Of a DNA stretch of 64,000 nucleotides, positions 34,786 through 43,383 are shown in pieces (position 1 is the first letter of the stretch; each line of letters opens with the position of its first letter). The position numbers and the translations under genes were made by a program. Source of the DNA: an uncultured Anaerolineae bacterium (GTDB lineage: Bacteria > Chloroflexota > Anaerolineae > Promineifilales > Promineifilaceae); assembly GCA_905479495.1 (NCBI GenBank), contig CAJQMR010000024.1, forward strand, positions 1-64,000. Direction: 5' to 3'. The notes under the pieces are model-generated. The model was not told the DNA's origin. It saw only the letters and a list, made by a program, of their open reading frames with translations, and made no database searches.

Positions 34786-37377
34786 TTATGCCTCCTTAAA
34801 GATGATTCGTTGGGGCCATTCGACATCAGGTTTCAAGTCAATTGGTCCATCGTATTTTTTGACCTGCACGTTACAGCTGTTAAAACCAAGGTTGCCCTGG
34901 TCTGTAGCGATTGGCCCATTGAGGATGTTGGTAGCACCAGCCTTGTCCACACCCGTTTCTTCGTCCATTTCTACCCAGGCACCTTCGCCCAGCGTGGTAA
35001 CACCAGGAATCATCCGCTCCGTCACATACAGAGGACGGATAACCGTACCATGACGGCTGGTGATTTGAACGGTGTCGCCTGAACGCAGCCCACGTGCGCG
35101 AGCATCAATGGGATTCATCATGAATTCTTGCGGGAAGAATTCTCTGAGCCAGGGAACATTATCCAAAATTGAATGGCTACGCCGCTTGTAATGAATAGTG
35201 TAAAGCTGAAGCGGATAGTCGCCCTTCACCTTGTTGTCCCAATCAGCGTAGGTATCTTCAATACCTTCTTCAATCTGATCCCAGGTGGCAATTGGTGATT
35301 TTGGCGTAAAGCCATACCCTTCAACCGTGTCTGCGTAGGTTTGGCAGTGGATCTCAATCTTGCCGCTAGGGGTTTCCCGGGCAAAGGTTTCGGGATCGTT
35401 CCGATAATCTTCAAACTCTGTAAAACCAAAGTTGTCGCCTTCGGAACGAGGTACCTGGTAGGAACCCTTTTCCTTAAATTCGCGGTAGCTGATACGCCCT
35501 TGTTGCGGCTCGCCTTCAACACCCATTTCAGCAATGTCAGCGGCGGTGAGCGTTACCAATGGCTCATAATCAACGCCATTGGCCATAATCACTTTGGCCC
35601 CGGCTAATTGATTAAAGACCTGTTGCTCAATGGATACAGGATCGATCTCATTGGCATCAAGTCCCAGACGTTTGCCTAGTTCCGCCGCCACCCACATATC
35701 GTCTTTGGTTTCAAACAGTGGCTCAACAACCTGGCTGGAGAAGAACAACGCTTCGCGATTGCCGCTGGTGAACGTGCCGTACCGTTCCCACTGCGTGGTA
35801 ATCGGCAAAACAACGTCAGAGTAGCGGGCATCGGTGTTATAGAAGTGACCTTGTGTCACCACAAATTCAACAGAGCGATGTGCCTCAATGCCTTTGGTTA
35901 AGCCGGTGCATTGGTTCAGGGTAATATATCCGCCGTGGTAGATCATTTGGATATTAATATCCCGAGTGTCATCCTTACCAGCGATATATTTGCCATCCAA
36001 AACGGCGTTCCAAACCTGGTTGTAATTGATTCTTGTCTCAACCGGGTTAGAGATACCGGGTACACTGCTGCTGCCTGCACGTACCAGCGGTGGTCCAGCA
36101 TTGCCAGCACGATTATGGCAGCTCAGTCCGGTACCCGCACCAGGAATGCCGATGTTGCCGGTCATACAAGCCAGGGTAATGAAGGCCTGAGAAGTGCTTG
36201 AGCCGCGATGAATACGCGTGCTAGCACCACCACAGATAACCATCGTCGGTTTGGTGATGGCGTATTCAATTGCTAGCTGACGGATTTGTTCTGGCGGTAC
36301 GCCACACCGTTCAGCCGCCCAGGCTGGATTCTTGGGCACACCATCGTAGGTGCCTAACACATAATCCTTGAAGCTTTCTTTGGGGTCAGCCCCTTCTGGC
36401 ATGTGTTCGGCATCAAAGCCAACGGTACATTTGTTGAGAAACTCCCAATCAATCAAGGGGTTGGTTACCGGATCATCTTCGGTAATCATGACATAAGCCA
36501 TGCCCAACAACATTGCCAGGTCGGTAGCCGGGCGGATAGGAATCCATTGATCGGCTAATACCTGAGCAGATTCGTTGTAGTAGGGATCCACAAAGATAAA
36601 TTTGGCACCCGCGTTCTTGGCTTGCAGGTAGTTAAAGGTGGGGCTGCCGTTACTGCTAACGGCCGGATTTGCTCCCCACATGATGATTAGTTTTGATTTA
36701 CGTAAACGCAGCCGGTCATTACCCGTGTTGGAATAACTGACTGTGTAAGACCCAACGATCTTAGGCGTATCGGTCCAGGTGCCCCAGGACGTCATGCCCC
36801 ACCCGGTTGAATGACCACCGAGAAGGCGCAGTGTGCGCTGGATTTCTCCAGGGGCTACAGCGTAGATGGATTCATTGCCATATTTTTCAGCGATTCTTTT
36901 GGTTTCGCTGGCAATGATGTCTAGCGCTTCGTCCCAGCTAATACGCACCCATTCATCTTTGCCGCGCAGCTCTTTGCGACCACCGCCGGGTTCCCAATTC
37001 TTGCGCTTCATGGGGTATTTAAGCCGATCAGCAGCAAAGACTTGCATACGCTGCGAACGGCCGCGTACACACCCTCGTTGCTGGGGATAGTCGGGGCTGT
37101 CTGGATGGGTGTCATCGGTCTTCACCCGGGTGACGACGCCGTCAACCACCTGGGCTTTTAAGAGGCACCGCCCGCCACAGTTGTGCCAGCAAGCAGCAGC
37201 CACCCACTTTTCTTCTGTGGAAGCGGCTTCTCTGGCTGCCTCAACTGCTTTAAAGCCGTAGCTCATACCCCCGGCTAACACGGCCGTTCCGCCCAGCGCA
37301 CCACTCCATTTGAGAAAACTTCGCCGATTGAGAACTGTGTTGTCGAGGGCCTTGTTGAGGAAATTATTTTCACTCAT
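34786..37377 (-). CDS. DmsA-like molybdopterin oxidoreductase catalytic subunit
   Basis: The ATG at 37377 has GGAGGA in front, inside the codons of a longer open frame that begins 15 bases upstream. The 863-residue protein has a Tat leader (NRRSFLKWSGALGG), a 4Fe-4S motif CWHNCGGRC...C and the two molybdopterin-guanine-dinucleotide binding regions of the DMSO reductase family. It groups with DmsA-type reductases (DMSO, trimethylamine oxide, selenate, polysulfide-like substrates), not with NarG. The Mo ligand should lie in the VSSNGSPTF segment (about 240), where Ser is the candidate. It is Tat-exported, so the active site faces the outside. The actual electron acceptor or donor cannot be decided from sequence. 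Confidence 0.92.
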   Translation of the reverse strand: MSENNFLNKALDNTVLNRRSFLKWSGALGGTAVLAGGMSYGFKAVEAAREAASTEEKWVAAACWHNCGGRCLLKAQVVDGVVTRVKTDDTHPDSPDYPQQRGCVRGRSQRMQVFAADRLKYPMKRKNWEPGGGRKELRGKDEWVRISWDEALDIIASETKRIAEKYGNESIYAVAPGEIQRTLRLLGGHSTGWGMTSWGTWTDTPKIVGSYTVSYSNTGNDRLRLRKSKLIIMWGANPAVSSNGSPTFNYLQAKNAGAKFIFVDPYYNESAQVLADQWIPIRPATDLAMLLGMAYVMITEDDPVTNPLIDWEFLNKCTVGFDAEHMPEGADPKESFKDYVLGTYDGVPKNPAWAAERCGVPPEQIRQLAIEYAITKPTMVICGGASTRIHRGSSTSQAFITLACMTGNIGIPGAGTGLSCHNRAGNAGPPLVRAGSSSVPGISNPVETRINYNQVWNAVLDGKYIAGKDDTRDINIQMIYHGGYITLNQCTGLTKGIEAHRSVEFVVTQGHFYNTDARYSDVVLPITTQWERYGTFTSGNREALFFSSQVVEPLFETKDDMWVAAELGKRLGLDANEIDPVSIEQQVFNQLAGAKVIMANGVDYEPLVTLTAADIAEMGVEGEPQQGRISYREFKEKGSYQVPRSEGDNFGFTEFEDYRNDPETFARETPSGKIEIHCQTYADTVEGYGFTPKSPIATWDQIEEGIEDTYADWDNKVKGDYPLQLYTIHYKRRSHSILDNVPWLREFFPQEFMMNPIDARARGLRSGDTVQITSRHGTVIRPLYVTERMIPGVTTLGEGAWVEMDEETGVDKAGATNILNGPIATDQGNLGFNSCNVQVKKYDGPIDLKPDVEWPQRIIFKEA

Positions 37378-37450
37378 GTGATGCTCCTCCATGATATTGT
37401 CAAACGCTCATGTAAAAGCCAAAAAGATTTTTACTCAAGTTGGCTGTTAC

Positions 37451-37510
37451 TTAAGCAAATCACAAGAAACCATGATTTCTATTTCAAAATCCTTTTTGTG
37501 AGTTGCTTAA
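37451..37510. promoter_or_regulatory. inverted repeat upstream of DmsA
   Basis: TTAAGCAAATCACAA (37451-37465) and TTGTGAGTTGCTTAA (37496-37510) are inverted copies with one mismatch in 15, spaced by 30 bases. They lie 74-133 bases before the DmsA start, where an activator or repressor site is expected. This forms part of the 334-base intergenic region 37378-37711. Confidence 0.5.
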
Positions 37511-37675
37511 CTTCTAAAAAAAATGCTCTTCCCTAATAAGCATGTGTTCAATAATTTGCAATAGCTGCCTCCTGGAATGCTTCTTGGTGGGTCAAGTGGC
37601 CCAAGTTTTATTAAGGTTGCACTTTCAGGATACAGGGAAAGGGAGAGGCAGCACATCCTGCAGTGGAGGAATCTG

Positions 37676-37697
37676 ATATCACCCAGGTGGGTGATAT
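37676..37697. promoter_or_regulatory. perfect dyad near the response regulator stop; candidate NarL-type operator
   Basis: ATATCACCCA and TGGGTGATAT are perfect 10-base arms around a central GG. The site sits 15 bases past the regulator stop codon and about 300 bases before DmsA. The length and symmetry fit a dimeric LuxR/NarL-family site. Its target is probably the dms operon controlled by the adjacent regulator. Confidence 0.5.
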
Positions 37698-37711
37698 TTA
37701 GCCAAAATGGG

Positions 37712-38362
37712 TCATTCAGAGGAAATAATCCCCTTTTGCACGGCATAGGTCGCCGCTTGCGTACGGTTTTCCAGCTGCAACTTGGTAAGGATATGGCTAA
37801 TATGCGTTTTGACAGTGTTGATGGTAATGAAGAGTTCCTCAGCAATTTGGGGATTGCTGGCTCCCTGTGCCAGCAAAGTGAGCACTTCTATTTCACGCTC
37901 AGTCAGTTCGCTGGCGATGCTCGCCTCCCCATTCCCATTATTGGCCATAATTTTTAAGAGGCGGCTGGCCATAGCGCGGGTCACAGCAACTTCATTGCGG
38001 GTCACCCCAGCCAGAAGCTCAAACAGTTCAGTGGCATCTAAATCCTTCAGCAGATAACCTGCCACGCCCAGGCGAACAGCTTCTTTAAGGTGCTCATCTT
38101 CTTCAGAGGCTGTCAGCATCACAATAGCAATATCGGGCAGCGTTTGCCGGATTTCACGCGTGGCTTTTAACCCGTCACCACCTGGCATTTGAATGTCCAT
38201 CAAGATGACATCTGGCCGTAACTGGTTAGCCAGCTGAATGGCTTCCCGCCCAGACGCAGCCTCGCCAATCACTTCAACCAAATCATCATGAGCGCGCATG
38301 AGGCCAATAAGCCCCTGACGAAACAATTTGTGATCATCAGCAACAACGATTTTTAGTGTCAC
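37712..38362 (-). CDS. NarL/LuxR-family response regulator
   Basis: This 216-residue protein has a receiver domain (phospho-acceptor Asp in VILMDIQMPGGDG, near residue 56) and a LuxR-type HTH (LTEREIEVLTLLAQGASNPQIAEELF, from about 150). The start is GTG at 38362 with AAGGA upstream. It lies between the second DmsC and DmsA. The sensor kinase two genes upstream is a HisKA_3/NarX-like protein, the normal partner of this class, so the two form a two-component system. Likely targets are the dms operon and its own operon. Confidence 0.93.
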   Translation of the reverse strand: MTLKIVVADDHKLFRQGLIGLMRAHDDLVEVIGEAASGREAIQLANQLRPDVILMDIQMPGGDGLKATREIRQTLPDIAIVMLTASEEDEHLKEAVRLGVAGYLLKDLDATELFELLAGVTRNEVAVTRAMASRLLKIMANNGNGEASIASELTEREIEVLTLLAQGASNPQIAEELFITINTVKTHISHILTKLQLENRTQAATYAVQKGIISSE

Positions 38363-38430
38363 GATCTTATTCCTTAGAGCGGGAAGATTTTCTTTGAAAT
38401 CCTTCCGGCCCCATAATTATTTCTAGCGTT

Positions 38431-39351
38431 TTAGATCCCCGTCCGAACGTGGGTGGCGTAGAACAAAAATCGCCCCAAGATTTCGGAGATTAGTACCAAC
38501 AGGCAAGCCAGATAAATAGTCGTTGTCATTTCAAACCTTGGCTTTCTGTTGTGCAGCAACATATAGGCAGTGAGGCCAAACCAGCCGACGCCGGTAAACA
38601 GGGCAATGTAACGCAGCCCAAAGAGTGGTTGATAAAGACCCAACAATAGAAACAGACTGGTCAGTGCCGATAGTTCTCCCTGGCTTAGCATCATGATGAG
38701 AATGAGGTTGAGGATCAGGGTGATAACGGCCGTTCCCCCCGCCACGCCTGCCAGCCAAACAAATGATTGATGGACAATCTGCCGCCGTACGGCCGTATCT
38801 GCCGCACCAGCCACCTCAGACACTTTTAGATCCATCACTAACAGCACAGCAACGGCCGTAACGCCCAAAACTATGGCGGACAACAAGAAAGAAATGACAG
38901 TCAACGATGAATTCCACGAAGAATGGGTCGGCAATAAATAAATGTGGGACATGCAGTAAATACTTAAGCTACCCATCAACAGCGCCAGCCAACCCAGGAC
39001 AGTAATCAGCCGAGAATGACCATAAGTAAACCATTGGATGTAGGCAATCCCGCTAACCAGCAGAAAAAACGAAATGGTGAAAAGAATTTCGCGGCTTAAC
39101 CAGGACGAGCGTAAATTTAGCGTCGCCAACAGCGAAAAAATGGGGTGGCTCAGGTGAAAATGAGAGCCGATGATGGCAGCAATGTTGGTTAAAAGGATAG
39201 CCAGCACCGGAATGCGAATGATGTGGTCTGTAACGGAACGGCCGTGCTGCCGAATACCACCCGCCCGTATAAGCCACAGACCCAGCAAGGCCCCCACCGC
39301 CAGCTGCATTAAAATCGTATAAACCGGTAAAGCCCACTCACGAACATTCAT
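38431..39351 (-). CDS. second DmsC-like membrane protein, between sensor kinase and regulator
   Basis: This 306-residue protein has eight membrane helices and is colinear with the DmsC at 33228 (matching segments include HFHLSHPIFSLLATLNLRSSWLSREI, SHIYLLPTHSSWNS, RFLFYATHVRTGI). It has no AB subunits of its own nearby. Encoded between the sensor and the regulator, it could be a redox-sensing partner of the kinase or an alternative anchor for the AB pair. The reading frame is intact. Confidence 0.82.
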   Translation of the reverse strand: MNVREWALPVYTILMQLAVGALLGLWLIRAGGIRQHGRSVTDHIIRIPVLAILLTNIAAIIGSHFHLSHPIFSLLATLNLRSSWLSREILFTISFFLLVSGIAYIQWFTYGHSRLITVLGWLALLMGSLSIYCMSHIYLLPTHSSWNSSLTVISFLLSAIVLGVTAVAVLLVMDLKVSEVAGAADTAVRRQIVHQSFVWLAGVAGGTAVITLILNLILIMMLSQGELSALTSLFLLLGLYQPLFGLRYIALFTGVGWFGLTAYMLLHNRKPRFEMTTTIYLACLLVLISEILGRFLFYATHVRTGI

Positions 39352-39368
39352 AATTTTTTAGCGCCTTG

Positions 39369-41426
39369 CTATTGCAGCACCAAATTTTGCTTGCGCAGCT
39401 TTTCTTCTGCCAGGCAGGGAAAACGACAAAGGATCGAGGTCCCTTCACCTAACCTGGAATGCACTTTCAAATCCCCACCAACCGCTTGCGCACGCTCATG
39501 CATCGTCTGCAAACCAAAACTGCGCATATCACCGTTTTGGCTTACAAAACCAATCCCATCATCAATCACTTCCATCAAGAGATATTCACACTGATTGTCA
39601 GCCTGCTTTTGCACAATACGCACACGCACAGAATTGGCCTGCGCATGTTTACGCACATTGGTCAACGCTTCCTGCAAAATACAAACGAGCTGCACTTCGG
39701 CTAACGAGGCCAGGTTCAAAGGCCCCCCAACTTCATTCTTAAACTGGGTCTCAATCCGCGTCTGAATACCAAATTCATTCAGGTATTCATCAATTGCGGA
39801 GACCAGGCCCTTTTCATTAGCCAGGGTGGTGCGCAAGCTGAGAATGTTTTCGCGCACGTCTGCGTGGGCTAACTGAACGGCCTGGCGCATTTGATCCAGC
39901 TCAGCACGCAAGGCATTTTGCTTACCTCGTTTGAGCAATGTTTCCAGAGTTTGTACCTGTAAATTCAGGTAGCCCAAAACTTGCGCCAGCCCATCATGCA
40001 TTTCTCGGGCAATACGTCCACGCTCTTCGATAATGGAGAATGATTGCAGTTGTGAGGTCATGAGACCATGCTGAATAGCAATTACCACCTGATCAGCCAA
40101 ACATTCCAACCAAATGAGATCGGTTTCTGAATAAGATTGCCCTTCATGCCGGGCGATCCATAAAGCCCCAATCGGTTTATCATCCAGATGAAGCTGAACC
40201 ACAGCTACCATGCTGGCCACGTTTTGACCAAAAAAACACAGATTCTCAAAATTTTCTGGCGGTTCACCAACCCCAGAACAGTAAGAGCCTGTGTGGTAAA
40301 GCGTGTTCAAGATAAGAGGATTTTCAACCTTAACTGGGGAATCAACGATTTTTGTCTGGCTGTCATTGGCAAAGCACTTCAGTTCCAGGTCAGGCAGATC
40401 GCCAGTTAACAGTGCCAGCCCCATAAAATTAGAGTGGAGCAGTTTACGGCCGTTATCCACAATATAAAGCAAAATATCATCGACATCTTCCAGCTCAGCA
40501 ATGTGGCGGCTAATGCTAATGAGCGCGTCTGTCCAGTTTTCGGCCGTTTGCCGGGCGGCACTTTGTGCCTCAATAGCCAGCTTTTGCGCTCGATCCCGCT
40601 CAATTTGTAACTCACGCATCTGCCGTTTGCGGATGGCATCAAAAACATCCAGGCCCCTCACGACAAAAGCAGTCACGGCAAAAGCCGAAAGCATCCGCCA
40701 AAATTGAATCGGCAAGCCGGTCGTTTCTAAAACCTGATCATAGTCAAGCCAATTCATCAGCCCGAATGGCTTTTCAGGTTCTGCCTGTTCCCCACTAAAG
40801 GCATCATAAATTGTACGGTTATAGTTGTAGTAGGACGCCGGCCCGTACGGGGCTGCCGGAACCACCAACCCAACCACAAAAGCCTCAAACAGAAAGGCCA
40901 ATCCGGTCGCCAGCATTAATCCGGCCACATCATAATAGCCCCGCCCCTTTTGCTCACGCCACTGCCGCAAAAAACCAATACCAGCCATAATGCTGCCGGG
41001 TAAATAGAGCAGATAACGTGACCAAATATCAATTGGGATTTCGATGGGCGATGGCGTTATGAAGGTTGTGGAAGCATATGTGATGACAAAAGCAATGGGA
41101 ACAATTAACAGCCCAGGAATCAGATGAGACCAGGCTGGTAAAGGGATAATTTTTGTCAGTACGCCCCAGCCAAAAATAAGCAGCAGCAAACCACTGGTAG
41201 GTTGAAGAATCATTCTGATTACGTTGGTAATCTGATAGACCTCTGGATCTGTCCCATATGTATGGAACATGTCCAGCCAGGCAATGGTTGCATAGGCAAA
41301 GCCAAAGGCCGCCAGCCAAGGCAGCTGTTTCCGTAACGGCAGGTCATCACCGTAACGAGACTGCAAACCGGCGGCCAAACCCAGGGTAAAAAAGGCTAAG
41401 CCATAGAAAAAGTAAACAGCAATCAT
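39369..41426 (-). CDS. membrane sensor histidine kinase (GAF, HisKA_3)
   Basis: This 685-residue kinase has an N-terminal region of about 7 membrane helices (1-260), a coiled linker (265-300), a GAF-like domain (about 300-455), the HisKA_3 phospho-acceptor box EERGRIAREMHDGLAQVLG (about 470) and a HATPase domain (N box near EALTNVRKHA). The GAF domain carries cysteines (SYCSG, ENLCFF) but no clear cluster motif. The ATG at 41426 lies one base from the stop of the CoA-binding gene. It should phosphorylate the NarL-type regulator two genes on. It probably senses redox state or an electron acceptor. Confidence 0.9.
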   Translation of the reverse strand: MIAVYFFYGLAFFTLGLAAGLQSRYGDDLPLRKQLPWLAAFGFAYATIAWLDMFHTYGTDPEVYQITNVIRMILQPTSGLLLLIFGWGVLTKIIPLPAWSHLIPGLLIVPIAFVITYASTTFITPSPIEIPIDIWSRYLLYLPGSIMAGIGFLRQWREQKGRGYYDVAGLMLATGLAFLFEAFVVGLVVPAAPYGPASYYNYNRTIYDAFSGEQAEPEKPFGLMNWLDYDQVLETTGLPIQFWRMLSAFAVTAFVVRGLDVFDAIRKRQMRELQIERDRAQKLAIEAQSAARQTAENWTDALISISRHIAELEDVDDILLYIVDNGRKLLHSNFMGLALLTGDLPDLELKCFANDSQTKIVDSPVKVENPLILNTLYHTGSYCSGVGEPPENFENLCFFGQNVASMVAVVQLHLDDKPIGALWIARHEGQSYSETDLIWLECLADQVVIAIQHGLMTSQLQSFSIIEERGRIAREMHDGLAQVLGYLNLQVQTLETLLKRGKQNALRAELDQMRQAVQLAHADVRENILSLRTTLANEKGLVSAIDEYLNEFGIQTRIETQFKNEVGGPLNLASLAEVQLVCILQEALTNVRKHAQANSVRVRIVQKQADNQCEYLLMEVIDDGIGFVSQNGDMRSFGLQTMHERAQAVGGDLKVHSRLGEGTSILCRFPCLAEEKLRKQNLVLQ

Positions 41427-41427
41427 C

Positions 41428-41898
41428 TTAGGCTGCTGGCAAGCGACCCATCATACCTAAAGCCCATTTCATGCATTTGTGGAAAGGGTCGAAGAACATC
41501 ATGGGGCAACCACCAGCAATAACCTGGATGCCATTTTTCTGGCAAACGGCCGTTGCCTCATCAGACACACTGGACGGCATAAATGTATTATTGTGCATCC
41601 ATACGCGGGGTACGCCAGCGGCCACACAATCCTGCACAATTTGGGCGCTTACCTCAGGGGCGGTAACTAGAATTGCCCCATCCACCCCACCAGGTATTGC
41701 CTGCATGTTGGGATAACAAGTCACATCTTCTACCGTTTCTGCATGGGGGTTCACGGCAAACGTTTCGTATCCTTTGTCACGCAATGTACGGAAAATACCG
41801 TTGGCCGTTTCGTTTTTATTACGGGAAACACCCGCCACGGCGATACGTTTTTGAGCAAGAAATTCTCTAGCTAACTCATCAAAATGGCTCATTTTCAA
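41428..41898 (-). CDS. CoA-binding domain protein
   Basis: This 156-residue protein has the CoA-binding/Rossmann pattern: KRIAVAGVSRNKNETANGI, VNPHAETVEDVTCYPNM, VDGAILVTAPEVSAQIVQDCVAAGV and a C-terminal GGCPMMFF. It is a stand-alone family also found near redox genes, and its function is unproven. It is the first gene of the sensor/DmsC/regulator group, with a 1-base gap to the kinase. Confidence 0.85.
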   Translation of the reverse strand: MKMSHFDELAREFLAQKRIAVAGVSRNKNETANGIFRTLRDKGYETFAVNPHAETVEDVTCYPNMQAIPGGVDGAILVTAPEVSAQIVQDCVAAGVPRVWMHNNTFMPSSVSDEATAVCQKNGIQVIAGGCPMMFFDPFHKCMKWALGMMGRLPAA

Positions 41899-41999
41899 GC
41901 TCCTTCCTATGTGGATAAATCCTACGCATGGTAAGAAAAAGGTATCAAAATTACACTAAATACCTGCCCCAAATCATCTCTTAACCACAGCAGTGGTCA

Positions 42000-42012
42000 A
42001 GTGATAATCACT
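42000..42012. promoter_or_regulatory. 13-base palindrome in divergent intergenic region
   Basis: AGTGATAATCACT is a perfect odd palindrome about 100 bases before the CoA-binding gene start. It is in the 402-base gap between that gene and the plus-strand gene at 42301. A related imperfect word, GTGATAATTCAC, occurs near 21997. The rest of the gap holds one ACGGCCGT copy near 42042 and no gene that I can support. Confidence 0.35.
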
Positions 42013-42300
42013 GTGTATATTGATGATGGATGTCACAAACGACGGCCGTTTTCAGCTACGCAATACAAAAGGTGAATAAACTCATCTCCCCCTTATGCTT
42101 TTTGTAACTTTTCCAGTAAACAACAATGATTTAAGGTGGTAGAAGGAGCGTCAGACCTTTCTTCCGGGAATCGATCCTGAAGTCTTTGCGACCTGGTATC
42201 ACTGAGCTGGCATCCATCCCCATCCTGGTCCAAAAACAATACCCCCGATCACCCGGAGAACGGCCTTTATCGCAGGATGTTTTCACCCTGCAGGAGGAAA

Positions 42301-42711
42301 ATGATGAAGGTCAAAACTATCTTAATCATCGACGCCATCGTCTTGTTCGTATTTGGAGTTGGTTTCCTGTTCGCCCCCGTATGGTCGATGGAATTGTTTG
42401 ATATTTCCCTCGACACAGCCGGTATTTTGATGACCCAGCTTTTGGCGGCGGCTTTCCTGGGTTTTGCCGTTTTAGACTGGATGGGCCGCAACTATGCCGT
42501 GGCTGATGACGTTCGGCCTCTGATTGCGGCAAACTTCATTATGAATGCAGTGGGCTTTGTCATCGCCTTGCTGCAACGGCTGGATGGTGTTGGGAACGTC
42601 TGGACCTGGGTTCCTATTATCCTGTACCTGCTGTTTGCCCTGGCTTTTGGCTACAGCATGTTGGACAGGAGCACCTACGAAGAGCCAACGATGCGAACCA
42701 AACGAGCCTAG
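42301..42711 (+). CDS. small integral membrane protein of unknown function
   Basis: The ATG at 42301 (or the ATG at 42304) follows GGAGGAAA directly and gives 137 or 136 residues with four hydrophobic helices (about 5-28, 42-62, 75-95, 103-125). No known family motif is recognised. Codon use looks normal for the region and a strong terminator follows, so this is a real single-gene unit. Confidence 0.78.
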   Translation: MMKVKTILIIDAIVLFVFGVGFLFAPVWSMELFDISLDTAGILMTQLLAAAFLGFAVLDWMGRNYAVADDVRPLIAANFIMNAVGFVIALLQRLDGVGNVWTWVPIILYLLFALAFGYSMLDRSTYEEPTMRTKRA

Positions 42712-42723
42712 TCGCCATTCATT

Positions 42724-42769
42724 GAAACGGCCGTTGCCCCATAATCATGTTGGGGCAACGGCCGTTTTC
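42724..42769 (+). terminator. terminator hairpin containing two ACGGCCGT copies
   Basis: GAAACGGCCGTTGCCCCA (42724-42741) pairs with TGGGGCAACGGCCGTTTT (42751-42768) across a 9-base loop, followed by T-rich sequence. Both arms contain the iterated octamer. It ends the small membrane protein unit. Confidence 0.88.
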
Positions 42770-42848
42770 TTGTGCTCGGATTACCCCTGGTTTCATCTTA
42801 TAAGCAGAGAGACCACAATGGATAATCTGTCGGCAAAAGGACTATCCC

Positions 42849-43205
42849 ATGTACGCTAGAATGGTTACCTCACGTATGAAACCTAACAAATTAAATGAGA
42901 TGACAACTTTATATCAAAACACCTTGCTCCCACTCATTGAACATCAACCTGGATACAAAGGTATCTTCGTTTTAAACGATCCAGATCTCAATAAACAAAT
43001 TTCCATAACCCTTTGGGAAAAACTGGTTGATATGGAAGCTGTTAACGTGAATTTATTAGGGTTCAGGGACAAAATTGCCCCACTCCTGGCCGAAGCACCT
43101 GAGGTTGAAATCTTCCAGGTGGCGATTCCAGAAGAAGTTGAATCCATGAGCGCAATTGCCCTGAGCGAAACATCCCTTGGCATTCGCATTGAAGATCCTT
43201 ATTAG
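42849..43205 (+). CDS. small ABM-like (dimeric alpha/beta barrel) protein
   Basis: This 118-residue protein begins MYARMVTSRMKPNKLNEM and contains QPGYKGIFVLNDPDLNKQISITLWE, the strand pattern of the antibiotic biosynthesis monooxygenase-like/dimeric alpha-beta barrel fold. AAAGGA lies 7 bases before the ATG. No catalytic residues can be assigned. The 178 bases that follow (43206-43383) hold no further gene except the leader of the dehydrogenase. Confidence 0.75.
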   Translation: MYARMVTSRMKPNKLNEMTTLYQNTLLPLIEHQPGYKGIFVLNDPDLNKQISITLWEKLVDMEAVNVNLLGFRDKIAPLLAEAPEVEIFQVAIPEEVESMSAIALSETSLGIRIEDPY

Positions 43206-43383
43206 TAGGCCGTTCGGTTAAAGACAGCTTCTCACAATTTTTTTGCATGCCGTCCAAACTGCCCTCTAAGCAGTCTGGAAGATTTCATATTGTTTTCAGT
43301 TAAAGGCAGAAATGCTGTCGAAAATGCTCGCAGATGAAATTCGTCTTTTGCCCTATTTCACGCGAGAAAAGAGAGAATTTGTA

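Noticed and set aside
33540..37262. Octamer-free stretch over the dms genes as a sign of horizontal transfer
   Set aside because: A gap of this size is only mildly unusual given about 85 copies in 64 kb, and flanking genes of the same operon do carry copies.
34786..37377. Nitrate reductase NarG or NapA
   Set aside because: The partner subunits are DmsB- and DmsC-like, not NarH/NarI or NapB, and the 4Fe-4S motif and length (863 residues) fit the DmsA branch.
42186..42401. Small frame before the 42301 membrane protein
   Set aside because: It overlaps the better-supported gene with a clear GGAGG site and has no recognisable features.
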